Assembly: GCA_021613375.1 (NCBI GenBank)
Contig: CM038715.1
Location: 3,397,378-3,461,377 of the forward strand
Reading direction: 5' to 3'
Source of the DNA: Megaleporinus macrocephalus
Lineage: Eukaryota > Chordata > Actinopteri > Characiformes > Anostomidae
Length of the DNA stretch: 64,000 nt
Notes under the pieces: generated by a model
Told to the model about the DNA's origin: nothing
Seen by the model: only the letters and a program-made list of their open reading frames with translations
Database searches by the model: none
In this document: piece by piece, positions 47,709 to 61,000 of the stretch
How the letters are laid out: every line of letters begins with the position of its first letter
Position numbering within the stretch: the first letter of the stretch is position 1
Translations under genes and position numbers: made by a program

Positions 47709-49643
47709 ATGGAGAACTGCTCCACCTCCTCTCCTCCACCTAAAGCCTCCGTCAGCTTCCAGCTACAGCCTGCACAGAACCCTGACTTTACCCTACAAAC
47801 CTCTGGAGCTCCAGAGGAGCTGGGCCAGCATGTGTGTGCTGCTCTGAGTCACAGCATGGCCAGTAAGCATGTGAAGCACTTGCATTCTTCTTCTCCCTCT
47901 GCTTCAGTGCCAGGTTCCGGCTCAGGGACGCCCTGCAGAGGCTGCCGTCGTCCGTATGGCTCCTCTCGCTCGTCTGAGCTCGGCCACACGTCTGTGGTCA
48001 CCTTTAGCTACATTGAGAAGGCGGATATCAAGAAAGTGGAGAGCCCACACGACACGCTAAGAGAGGAGGGCGGTCAGCCTCACAAAAGGTTCAGTGACCC
48101 GGCCTGGTCCCGAAGCCCCTGCAGCAATAACAGTCCATTCTACCAGCAGGCTGGCTCACCAGCTCTAAACCAAGCCACTGTTGACTCAGTGGGCCGAGCC
48201 GCCACCCAGCGGGCCCTGGAGGACTTTGGGTCACCCCAGCTGAGGTCTAAGTTTGCCCGTGGGTCTGAGTGGAGCCCTGGGCGCCAACACAACCAGCAAG
48301 CACGATGTCAGTCATGGTCAGGGACTGCTGTCCCTGGCTCTGTCACCCATACAAACAATAATGCAGGTGGGCCGGAGGTTTCGTACGGCTTGCCTAGGAG
48401 CCCCGCCTCAAACCGCCTTTCATCCCACACGGGACACTCCAATCTGCCCCTTGACCAAAACTCAAGCTCCAGGCTTCAAAACGGCTCAGTCCGGCACCAG
48501 CAAACCCCACAAGTCCTATCTAGCCCCATCCAGAAGAACGGCGGTCCTCTCTCAGGTCAGAAGGGCAGTTTGGTGATCACAAACACCCACGCTGAAGGTC
48601 TAAACCAGCTCAGCGGCAGCAATACGTCCTCCCTGCTGAACAGCCCCGAAGTAGCACGCAGGCTAGCAGAAGAAGCTACCAAAGTGTCTGTCGTTTTCGA
48701 TGAGGTCAGGAAGTCTCCTTCCCACAATGTTTTTGGGGGACAGCCTTTATATGGCCCCTTACATCATCAGAGCCCAGTTATGAAAATGAACATTCCTGTG
48801 CATTCCGATATTCCAATAACAAACGGGGCCCCTCCTTGCGCACAAGTGACAGAGTCTTCAACCAATCAGAGCTCGGAATCAAGATGCGATCGGGCGAATC
48901 GCTCCCACAGTCCGATCTCATTAGGAGGAGCCCCCGACTCCCCGGCTATCCCATCCCAAATTATGCATCCGTGGCTGTCCAAAGGGGATGTGGGCTCCCC
49001 TTTACGGGACCCTCGCTTACATAGAAGTGATATCACAAGCACAGAAAGCCCCACGTTGCACCGCCGGAGACAGTACATCGGCTGGTCCCATGAGGAGGAC
49101 TGGGACCTGTACCCAGAACGGGGCAGCGAGGGCAGAATTGACCAGATCCCGTCTGACAGTGTGGAGATCTCCAGGAGGCTGCTTATTGGTCAGAGGATTG
49201 AGGAGGCACCGATCAGCTGGACCTCCATGCAGACGTGGCGGGAGCAGGAGGAGAAACAAATAGAGATCTCGCGACCGGGAGAGAAGCAAGAGAATGAGAG
49301 AGAAGAAAGAGAACAGCAAAGACAGACGGAGAGTGTGAGGCTGAGAGGAGATGAGGCCTATAATGTTCAGAATGTAGTGAGCGGGGAGGAGAGGGAGGAA
49401 GAAAGGGTTGTTGTAACCCAGCAGGAGAGGCAGACAGAGTGGAGACGCAGGCAGGCCCTGCTCCTAGGCCCCGTGGTCCTGGAAGGGGAGCATGAAGAGA
49501 GGGGTGAAGGAGAGCAGAACGGAGTCCCAGGGTCATCTCCCAGCTCAAGCGGGGTCACAGGTAGTCTGGGGGACAGAGAGTGTCTTTCACCGGAGTCCAG
49601 CAGCAACAGCAACCAGACCGAGCGTGCCAGCTCAGGCATACAG
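47709..49643 (+). CDS. psd: psd exon 2 coding part (disordered N-terminus)
   Basis: It encodes residues 1-645 and ends at ATACAG|GTGAGA in phase 0. It is rich in Ser, Pro, Asn and Gln with an Arg/Glu-rich segment from about residue 510 to 620. The conserved island VVTFSYIEKADI (96-107) marks it as PSD. The open frame runs on past the donor into the intron; the donor and the phase of the next exon favour the splice. Confidence 0.92.
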
Positions 49644-52600
49644 GTGAGACATGATCAGCTCTGTGTGCTTTTAATAGAAGTGGGAGGAAAAAATGATTGG
49701 GTGGAATTTGGGCTGAGCGATAAAACAATAACGTTTCCTCGTTTGAACTATAAGACGTAGTTGGTAGAAAGTCAATAGAATTAAGTTCCATCAATGTTTT
49801 GAGAGACAACACGAATAGCCAAAAACCAAACCAATCAGGTGGCTCAACTAGAGTTATTTCATGTTTGGTTGAGACACACAGTACAGAGTGTAGACGTAGC
49901 AGCAGCTTAACCCACGTACTAGTAATCTGTTACTGCAGCGTCACAGTCGAGCAGAGAGAATAAAATAAGAGAAAATAAGAGAAAACGTTAAACTACTACT
50001 GAAAGAAACATGATACACGTGTTAATAATCTATAAATAATCTATAAGATAAGATAAACAGGTAAACAGGTGCTGTCCTGCTGCTGTGTTGATGAAGATCT
50101 ACGGGATGTTTGATCTTCAAGGTCTCGTGTATAGCAGTTGTACTGTTGTGATCATCTCCACTGTGCAGAGCTGACAGAGCACCACACTGTTGTGTTTTGT
50201 GTGAAACATTCCCACAACGTTAGAGGAACGTGACTGATTGTTTGTAGCTGCAGCTCCGGATAAATCCATGCTTTCAGTGGGAGCGGCCATATTTGTGATG
50301 CATCGACACACGTTATGCTAATCGACGTAATTTTGTAATTGATAAAGATATATATATATACTGTAGGAGTTCGAGTGAGACACTGAGACTAAGTTAACTT
50401 TATAACCAAAAATCCCAAGTAGGAAACTTTATTTTCTATTGAAAACAGAGTGAACATAAACCCCAACTTAAAGACCAACAACAGCCTGATTAACACAGTG
50501 TCTGTAAATACTGTTCATACTAATACTGCCCCATATATATATTTTTTATTTTATTTGAAATACAGTATTTGAAATACAACATTTTTAAAATTTTGATATC
50601 ATCACTTCTTAATTAAAGTAAAAAGGTAATAGTGATTTGATTTATATCGTGATATAAATCGATATAGACTAATATGAAAAAAATTATCGTGAGAAGATTT
50701 TTTCCCGTATCGTCCAGCCCTAGGTGTAATATTGGAATATTTTGGGTGTAACAAAGGTATTGATATATTTGTAGCATTTACTGTTTAGTTAGGAACGCTT
50801 TTAAAGGAATTGTTCTTTAAAGAAATCGTCTAAGAGGACCAAGTCAACCAAAATGTTTGGTGTTCCAGCTTTAAGCTACTTTGTATCTGCAGCGACAAAC
50901 TGTGTTTACTGACGAGGCTTTTCCTGATCATTCCCGAGCCTCACTGCAAGATTATATACTTTACCTAAAAATATCTAAATAAAATTATGGGTACGATGAA
51001 AATCCATGCATTAAAAAACCTTGTGCTATTATTTGCTCACCCATTTTTGTAGTGACAGAGCGTCTGTAAAAGCTCCTTTTATGCTCAGTCATAATCACTC
51101 GATACCCTTTCACCTGTTTACGTGAGGAAAGTTCCAAAACAAGTGTTTTTTCTTACATTGGCCTGTTCCAGCGTGTTTGAAATCTGTCAAATTAGCATTA
51201 TGAAATTAGCATGTGTTTACAAAAGTCAATACAGTTCTGAAGATTTAAAATATTAAATGTTTAATTTCCTCACTGTGGTTTAGTACCTGTACTCGTACCA
51301 TGTGTTTGAGTGAGAGAGAGGGCTAGAAAGCAACAGAGAAGAATGTTAAGAAAGCTGTGTGGGTGACGGATGAAGGAGGTGATAGCGAGCCAAATGTGTT
51401 AAAATAGCTGTGAGGATGAAAGATTTCATGATTAGAAACCAGCAGAATTCATAATCATGACTGTGATTTTGTGTTGTAGACTGATGGAGGGTCTCTGGTA
51501 CTGGGACCATCTCTGCATTGTCAGAAGATTGCTAGAGCTAAGTGGGAATTCCTGTTCGGCACCAAGACAGAGACCATGACCAAGGAACGAGGGAAGAGTG
51601 AGTGATCTGTCTGTTTCTGTCCATCACACTGTCCATCTCCTTTTCTCTATGTGATGTAACTTGTGCCTTGAATTATTTAGTATACAGTAATGTAATTATT
51701 GTATGACCCTTGCCTGTACAGATGGTTGTATATTTTACCTTCTATCCAAGGAAGTGCTTACCTGTGCAAATTGCCATGTCAGTAAATATTCCTCAAACAT
51801 GAAAGCACTTAAAAATTATTTACTGTGTTTTTTGTGGATTAAGTCGAGTCAGTATGTAATTTCTTAGTGTTTTCTCTCAAGTGTTCAACATTAAAACACG
51901 TTTTTTTATGATTTTATGCAGTAATGCTGACAGGTAACTGTAAATACGCAAGCTAATGACGCATCCCGCCAACTTAAGACAGCTAGGTAGAATAAATAAA
52001 CAAATAAATAAATAAAAATATTGACAAAATATGTTTCTACTTGTGAGCAGCTGCATGTTTTATGTTTGGAATGTCTTTGATATGACTGTAATGTGTACAG
52101 TGTGTAGAGAATGTATAGATTGTACAGTTATAATCAGATTATTTTTAAACTGAGATCTTAAACATGGCAGACAGTCTTGTGCTGAAGTTATAATATAAAT
52201 AATAATATGTCTAAACAGGATTTAAGTGATTTGTTTTGGTTGGTTTGTCCTGACACTTCCAGACAGTTAAAGTGTGAAGTTTCTCTCCTTATTTTATTTG
52301 TTCAAAACTCTTGATTTACTTGATTCGTTTTCTTAGATGTCCTAGATCCATCTACAGCGCCTCCTAGTGGTCATTCCACCCCAACCCCACCCAATTCCCT
52401 ACCATTAGAGGAGCTTGCTCTACGAGCCAATCATGATGTGCAGCATGTGGAGGTGGAGCTTGTAACCCCACCCCCTGCCGCTCCAGGCACCTCCCCCAAA
52501 ACAGGTATAATTCGCCGGACCCTGAAGTACTCCGAAACGGACCTGGACGCTGTTCCGTTACGGTGTTACCGGGAGACGGACATTGACGAGGTGCTACTGG

Positions 52601-53656
52601 CGGACAAAGACGACTCTGACTCAGCGTTTGGCAGCAACCGCAGTGTGATGGGCACCTCTGGTACCGGCAGCAGTCCGCTGGGCGGAACACCATACGAGCG
52701 GACAGATGGAGAGGAGGAGGAAGAGGAGGACGGGCCTCAGGATGAAGAGGAGCAGGAGGAGGAAGAGGAAGATGTAGCCAGCTGGGCCAGTGTTCGGACA
52801 CAGGGAGACTTAAGGCGGCAGCTGACCAGCCAGGAGCAGGAAGACGAGGAGATCCTCAGCATGTTACTCAGAAGGTATCACTGATAGACACCAAGTGACA
52901 AGACATGTACATCACAGTGGTAATGTGTGATGTTGACGAGCTAAAAACTTTAATAGAGATTTGTTTTCAGCAAATTGGCACATAAAGGTTAAGGATGCAG
53001 GAAAATAGCTGATAACACTAAAATGATGGTAAATCCAAAACTTTGCTTTTCTATGAATACCATGTTTGCTACACAACTCATTTTCATTTTTAAGATTGGT
53101 ATGTATTAATACACCACTAGGTGTGTTTGTATGGAAGTGGTGGTGTCATGCACTGCCCCCATGGTCAGCAGCGGTATTGCTCCGTCCCGTCCGTATCAGT
53201 AAGCTAAATAAACACAGGAAGCTCCGTGCGTATCCGTATTTAACGCGGAGTATTAATGAGAGTTTAAGCCGTTATTGTTCGGACTGAACTCCTGAACTTA
53301 CAGAACTGCATACAGTGACAGAAAAACACTAACACTGTATTTACACTACTCCGTCACGTCAACCCACCTGAACACACTTCCTCTCTTCAGCTGACGCATG
53401 TTAACAAACGTGCTCCTTGTGTCGTCCAATTATATCACGTGCTTGCGTTTCCATGGGTTACTGGGCAGAGTTGATTACCGCTTGTGGTTTTATATGAGCT
53501 ATATTTCTTGTAAGCACTTTAGTCTACAGATGATTAAGTTTCATAACATTATCTAGTGAGCAGCATATCAGCTCATGTTCAGATTACAGTAAATTATACT
53601 GCTGCAATTACAGTAAAATTAAATTAATTTGAATGCAGTTGAATATAATTCATACA

Positions 53657-53699
<43 letters not shown>

Positions 53700-55810
53700 A
53701 ATAATACTTTTGGAGAGAAAGACCGGCCCTTTAGTATTCTGATACTGTCCAATCTGGCTCCTGATCTAGAGGATTGCTGATTTGACGGGGATGTGATGTT
53801 TCTTTTATGTAAATGAAGACTGTTTATGTTTTGTATCCGGGCTGACACACAACTGTTTTAATCTGTTTACAAAAGAATAAGAAACTCGGCCTCTGTTGTC
53901 ATATAAAGTTAAAGTTATTTATATTGATAAAGTAGATAAAGACTTCCATTATAGGAATTCTTGGCAGTTCCTCTGAGGCCTTCAAATTATTTATATCGAT
54001 ATCGGAATTATATCGTATCGACCAAAATTAAGGAATATATCGCAATATATATTTTGGCCGTATCGTCCAGCACTAGTTTGACAGTAAGCAAATTTGGGTT
54101 GGGTTACAAATTGTTGTTTCCCTTACTGGGTGCACACTCGGTACAGGTTTGTTTTTTGTTTTGTTCAGTGTTTTGTGTTTTGGGTGGGTGTGGGGAGGTC
54201 CTGTGTAATTTATCAGGAGTCATACTAACAAAGAAAAAACTTCAATCACGTTTAATAATGAAATCCTTATAGTTACTTACATCACAGTTGCAGGCGCATG
54301 TTCCTCTTTGTTAAAGGGGTTAGCGTTCCCTGCAGACACTTCTCTATCTAGGTCTACAAAAATGGATTCTTTTATGCAGTTGTATAAAAAGAAATTGGGT
54401 GCACATTAAAATGTGCAGAGGGGTGCTCTCTGTAGAACATGTGTTAAATTATTTTCATTAAGGACGCACCTCTGCACAATTTCATGCACAGATTATTGAG
54501 TAATTTAATATATTCTGGAATAATAAACACATAAGTTAGACAGAGTTGCACTTTTAAAGTAAATTAAAAGAAACTCTACATTATCATATTTACGTTTACT
54601 ATAGAGTATTTGTTATTTTAACTTTTGCAAATGAAATGTTTTTTTTCTACAAAAACAATGACACACAAGTTTTTTAGAATTGACTAAACAAGTAGTCCTA
54701 AAGTACTGATAGCTTATCCGCTTACAAGCCCGACTGAATTTCTAATAAAAAAGAAATTAAATCTTTTTTTTTTTTTTTCTCCCCCGTGTTTTCCAGACCT
54801 GTTGAAAGTTTCTATAAGTTTCACCCCGCCCTGAAGTCGCCCGTTCTGGTGCGAGGTCCGCGCCAGCACTCTGGTGACAACCTGGACACCTTCAGCCGTC
54901 ATTTTGAGAGCATCATGGAGTCCCACCGAGCCAAAGGCACCTCGTACAACAGCTTGGACAGCCTGGACCTTCTGACCTCCAGCACACAAACCGTGCTGAC
55001 GTTTGACCTTCCAACGCTGACCCCACAGGTGAAGGGTCAAATGTACCAGAGTGCACGGCAGATCGTGGAGCTGAGCTTCGCCCCGTTGGCGCATGTTGAG
55101 ATGCCCAGCGTATCCGAGTCAGCAATGACCATCACAGGGGATTCGGACGCCACGCGGGCGCCATCCAGTGAACGGCTCAGCAGCGGTTCGGACGACAGGT
55201 CTGGTGGACACAGTTGGAACAGCAACCCAGTGTATATACTCCCCAGGTGAGAGAGAGAGAGACACATGTTCATATGAAGTAAATATGTGACATCAGGAAT
55301 TTGTAGCATCAAATGGAACTGTATGGGTTCACAAACAACCAGCACCAATCAGCAGCTCACTTCAGCACGCCCGTAAGTGAGCTATGTCATGACGTTTCAT
55401 TGAATATTGTTAAAAATATTTTACAAATAATTCATTGTGAACTGAGTATCAAACAACCTTTATAGCATAGCCACAGAGGTTCATACAGATAATTAATTAT
55501 AGACTCATAGCAAGCCTGTTATAGCCTTTCTTTATTAGATACACAGTACAAATACACACCTCTACACTGACTGTCTACAAATATGAGAAATATAATAATA
55601 AAAAAAATTAAAGGAAAAGGAGTGATTCAGTTAGCACTGTCTCCTCACAGTAAGATGATCTGGGTTGGATTCCCGGTTCGGGTGGGTCTGTGTGGAGTGT
55701 GTATGTTCTCTCTGTGTTTGAGTGGGTTCCTCCAGGTACTCCGGTTTCCTCCCACAGTCTAAACACATGCATGTTAAGTTGATTGGTCTCTCTAAATTGC
55801 TCGTAGGTGG

Positions 55811-55843
<33 letters not shown>

Positions 55844-57972
55844 TGTGAGTGTGTGTTGGTCATGCGATGGACTGGTTACCTGTCCATGGTGTACCCCGCC
55901 TTAAGCGGCAGATAATGGATGGAAGGAGTGAACCAGTTATCTTAACACGTCTGATTAAAGATGCATGTTTGCAGTCCAAAATTGGAATCGGTAGATTTTT
56001 GTGCCAAATGTCAGTAATTGGATGTATTATTTTAATTTTGTTTAATCTGTGTTGTAATTTTATGGCTGTGTGAGTCAGGTAAGTGCATTCGTACATAATG
56101 AAGCTCAAAATGTCGTTATTCGTAATACATAATAAATTAGGATTAGGCAGACATTTGCTTTGAATAAAACATCTGCATCGGACAGATGTTGTGTAAAACA
56201 GCAGAATTTATAGAGCGTTTTATTTATTTCACTACATTTTATAATGTTTTCACTATATACAATCCCAATATGTCTAAATGCTTATGCATCAACATCAATA
56301 TCAGCATTGATCAGTACCTGAACAGTAACTGATGTCACTAGACACTAGAAATGTGCAAATGTATTTCATGTGCAAGCTTCAGGTTTTCAAAGAATGGCTA
56401 ATTAATATTGGGATAATTATCAGCCATTAGCTAATTTGACTGTAAAGAAATCCTAATCGACAATAACAGTTCATGATAGGTGCATCCCTAGACCTGTTAT
56501 ACGTACACACAGCAGTTCTATTCTAACTAAAAAAAATCATTTCAATTCATTTTCATATTATGAGACATGATTAACAGTTTTGGGTGCCAGCAGTGAGCAT
56601 CGGCCGCAATCTTATTTTTACTGCTTCTTCAATTGAATCATTCAGGTTTATAATCCAAAGCCCTTCACAGTTTAGCTTGAAGCTCTTGAGAAATGGGAAG
56701 TTGGTGGTTAACCAGACTTTCTGAAGCAGCAGTTCTACTGGTGGTCCAGGTCAAGTGAAAGTTAAGTGGTGCCTCTGAGGGTGACAGAGCCGCTGCTGCT
56801 TTAATGGAAGTGTTTGTCTGTGTGAGAATGCAGCCAGGTCACCGACGCAGCAGGCTGTTCCTCTTCAGACAGGTGTGTGGGGGGGTGGGGGGGTATGTGT
56901 GTAGTTAGGCGGGAGTGTGTGAATGAGAGATGAAGGTGACTGCGCTATGCTGGTGCAGAGACAGAGTAGCTGCATTACTGAACGTATATTCAGTCTTTTA
57001 GCGGAAACCTCTATTCAGCAGCTCGTGTTGCAGTTCAAGGTTACTTCCTGTAAAGCGGTTTGGGATTACGTTGTGCCGTTGTTGTGGTTTTGGGTGAAGA
57101 CTGGAGCTCCTCAAATCCTCTACTGCTGGTTTAGCACAACCAGCGTGCTGTATTTTAGAGGAACCACTAGGTGGCCTCAAAGAGCTATCGGTTTTCTTTT
57201 TTGGGCTCATTATCAATTCACTCAAAGCCCGTGTACCAAAACTGTGGTCCAGTCTTCAGGTACTGTTTTTATTTTTAGGGCTGTCATGACTGCCTCAGTA
57301 AGATTAATTACTCGGTTTAAAGAAATCTTTGGTTAAAATTAGTTTTTTTAATGAGTCAGAAATGTCTGTTTGATAGTTTGTGTGATAATTGAGATTGTTT
57401 TATGTTCTCCTAATGATCTCTGTTACAGAAACAGAGCCTTACCCACAGACCTTTACAGTTTATCTGTTTTCTCCCTGTGTCTTTGTATTCTCTATGTAAA
57501 TCTAATTATCTAATTAACACTGATAATTAGATTATTCTCTTCATTTGAGATTGTTTTCTCCATTTATTTTATTCCCTCCTCTTTTTCTGTGTCCTGTGAA
57601 AACATGTGAGCCACATAGCCAGATATATTCAGGTCAGGCTGTTTTTGCAGCATATTTTCCATACATGACCAGGATGGACTGGAGAGGGTCCAGAGTGTCT
57701 GGGTTTCTTTGGTATGTAACCTTAGTTTGAAATAACTTATTTATTTTTGTTTTAAAGACTTTTTTACCATCTTCCTGTAAAGTATTTAGGAATCTTTGAA
57801 AGGCTGTGAATTCTATATAGTCCAATAGATGATTTAATTACTAAAATAATTGATAATGAAAGCTCTGAGTTGGCGGGAGAGACTGCACTGCACTTTGTCT
57901 GGTTTGCGTGAGAGGAACAGTAGCTCTATTGTATGACTTACTGGGACAGACATTACACCACAGCAGATCACA

Positions 57973-58008
<36 letters not shown>

Positions 58009-61000
58009 CTCTCTCTATCTATCTATCTATCTCTCTCTCTATCTATCTCTCTCTCTCTCTCTCTTTCTCTCTTGCATGATTTCTTTTAACTTTTTTCATC
58101 ATCTGTTGGTGCTCTTTGTTGTTTTTTGTCTTCTCCCTTGTGTCTATCTCTCCATCCTGCTTTCCAGTCCAAGTTCACCCCTCAGAAAGATCTCAGCCTG
58201 CCCGAAGTCAAAGATAAAGCAAATCTCTGAAGCCTCTGACAGGTGGAACCGAGTTTGCTAGACCATATTTAATTCAAGGTCTGTCTTCAGCTTTGAGACA
58301 AATGGACTGGCCTATTCAGGTCAACCAAAAGGAAATTTCTCTTCACAGCAGGAAGTCCTGTCTCACCTCCCTTTATCTCTGCCACTGCCCCATGACCATC
58401 TCCTCCCACCTTTGTTTTTTTCTGCTCTTTTTGTTGTGAGTCGCACGCTCAGACACCACACCGTTGTTTACTTTTATAAGCTGCATGTTTTCATGTAATG
58501 AATGAATGTTTAGGTATGGTAGTCTGGTAATTGAAACTTGAGTAAGTGGTTTGTTTAGCCATAAATATATATTTGATGAATTTTTCTGGGTGTGACAACC
58601 TTTACCCAGCAGTATTGTTCCTTCACCGTTATTGAATATGGCACGCCCACACTGTCAAACACAAAGTGCTTTTCTTTGCAGAACTTAGTCAAATATCATC
58701 CATTTACTAAAGTAAAGAGAGGTTAACAGCTGAACAGAAAGTAGTGGTGCCGGTTATTTGAAGTAATTTTTGCGATACTGACATTAACAATATTCCAAGC
58801 AAGAAATTAATCAACTGGTAATTAATGCTTTTCCCGTTAGTTCCACCACTAATAGAAAAAGTAATAACATACCTTGTCGATGCTAAGCCGTCTGATGCTG
58901 CACAGTGTGTGTCGGTCATCCTCTAGATCCATTTAGAACTAGAATTAGCCACATGTGTTTGCACACAGCGGAATTTGACCTTTAACACTTCCCACATATT
59001 CACACACTAGTGAACATACACACTAGGGGGCAGTGAAACACCCACATATACACATACACACTAGGGGGCAGTGAAACACCCACATATACACATACATACT
59101 ACTGAACATACACACTAGGGGGCAGTGAAACACCCACATTTACACACACTAGTGAACATACACACTAGGGGGCAGTGAAACACCCACATATACACATACA
59201 CACTAGTGAACATACACACTAGGGGCCAGTGAAACACCCACATATACACACACACACTAGTGAACATACGCACTAGGGGGCAGTGAAACACCCACATATA
59301 CACATACACACTAGTGAACATACACACTAGGGGGCAGTGAAACACCCACATATACACATACACTAGTAAACATACACACTAGGGGGCAGTGAAACACCCA
59401 CATATATACACACACACACACACACTAGTGAACATACACACTAGGGGGCAGTGAAACACCCACATATACACACACACACACACCAAATAAAGTGCTCAAT
59501 TAGCATATTATGCACTATATGGACAAAAGTATTGGGACACCTACAGGAACTTTGGTTCCATCCTGTTCTAAATCCATAGGCATTCATATGGAGCTGGTCC
59601 CCTTTCGCAACAATAACAGCTTCCACTGGAAATGTTTGCTCACCTCATCCAGGAGAGTATTTATGAGGTCAGACACTGATGAGGGCCTGGCTCGCAGTCT
59701 GTGCTATAGTTCATCCCTGAGCTGTTCGATGGGGTTGGGGTCAGAGCTCTGAACGAGCCAGTCTTCTTTGCACAAACCCAGACCTCTCCGTCAGAGCGTG
59801 ATATATCACTCCACAGAACACATTTTCACTGATCCTGAGTCCAGTGGCGGTGTTTCACACCACTCCATCTGACCCTTGGCGTTGTGTTTGGTGATATAAG
59901 GCTTGCATTCGGTTGCTCAGCCATGGAAACCTATACTATGAAGACCCTGGCATGCATTTTTTGGTGTTAAAGCCAGAGGAGGTTTAGAACTCGGCATTAA
60001 TGGATTCAGTAGAGTAACTTCAGGTGGTCTGCAAACCTGTTGTTGCGCTTCCACTTTTTAATAAAACCGCTGTTGATTGTGGAATATCTGGGAGAAAAGA
60101 AGTTTCATGAACTGACGTTTTGACACAGTGGCTTCTGAATATTATGCTCAAATTCAGTGACGTCTTTGAAACGTCCTATTCTTTCACAAATGCTAGTGAA
60201 GACTTTGATTTAATCTGTGGCAGTGAGACTGAATAAAACAATAAAGTCTATGATTAAGAGGTGTGTCTCAATACTTTTGTTCATATAGTGTATAATAAAT
60301 TACAGACTATACTATATGAACATTGCTAACTAATTAAATATAGGTTAAAACTATCTGTACTATCTGTACTTGCAAATGACTGCACCACTCCCCTGCATGT
60401 TGTAGTGTTTCCTCTGCTCTAATTCACTCAGTTCAACTCGGGGAGAGCTTGTTAAAGGCTTGTTAGATCATTAGTTGCCTCCAGTTTGCTGAGAAAATGT
60501 GCAGGAACTCGAGAACCAGAATTAATAACAGCTGATTTAAGCTGTTCAAGTTAAGGGCTATTTGCAATTCATCAGCACTCATAGCGGTGAAGTCCAGTAT
60601 CGGGGATGTCCAATAAGAAGAAAAGAAGAAAACGCAACTCTTAAAATGGATGAAAGGCAAACAATTAGAATAAGTCTTGAATGGAATAGGTCTTAGCAAA
60701 GTCAACCACAGAGAGAGAGACTGGGATTAGGGCCGTTTTCAGGGAGAAGGTCATTAGAGAAGTTTACAAAGAGGGAGGGGAGGAGAGGGCGGTAAAACAG
60801 CTCAGTGGAAACGAAAGAACAGCCAAGTTTAGAACAAACACTGAGTAATGGGGGAAAGAGATGGAAGGGGTGGTTGTGAGGGATACAGAGCAGGCTGGCT
60901 GTTCAGGAACACACATGTATTTTCACTTGAAGGAGACCAGAGACTGAAACAGATGTTAACCTCCAGGTGACTGCAGGGTCAGGACAGGTGAAGAGCAGTA

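Larger units (their letters stand above)
55247..58167 (+). other. psd: psd intron
   Basis: It contains a reverse-oriented teleost dispersed repeat (55625-55925) with a (GT)n run, and CTAT/CT microsatellites at 57970-58072. The open frames at 56923-57336 and 57908-58261 lack conserved content. Otherwise unrecognised. Confidence 0.7.

Noticed and set aside
47709..49760. psd exon read through to the stop at 49758
   Set aside because: The strong donor at 49643 and the in-phase conserved exon at 51480 show that the last codons are intronic.
52438..52884. Separate 148-codon gene
   Set aside because: It is the interior of psd exon 4; the conserved YSETDLD block and donor at 52874 place it in psd.
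56923..57336. 137-codon open frame beginning MRDEGDCAM, faintly like the human PSD N-terminus
   Set aside because: The likeness is limited to a few residues, there is no suitable donor in phase that I can see, and the position between exons 5 and 6 makes it unlikely.
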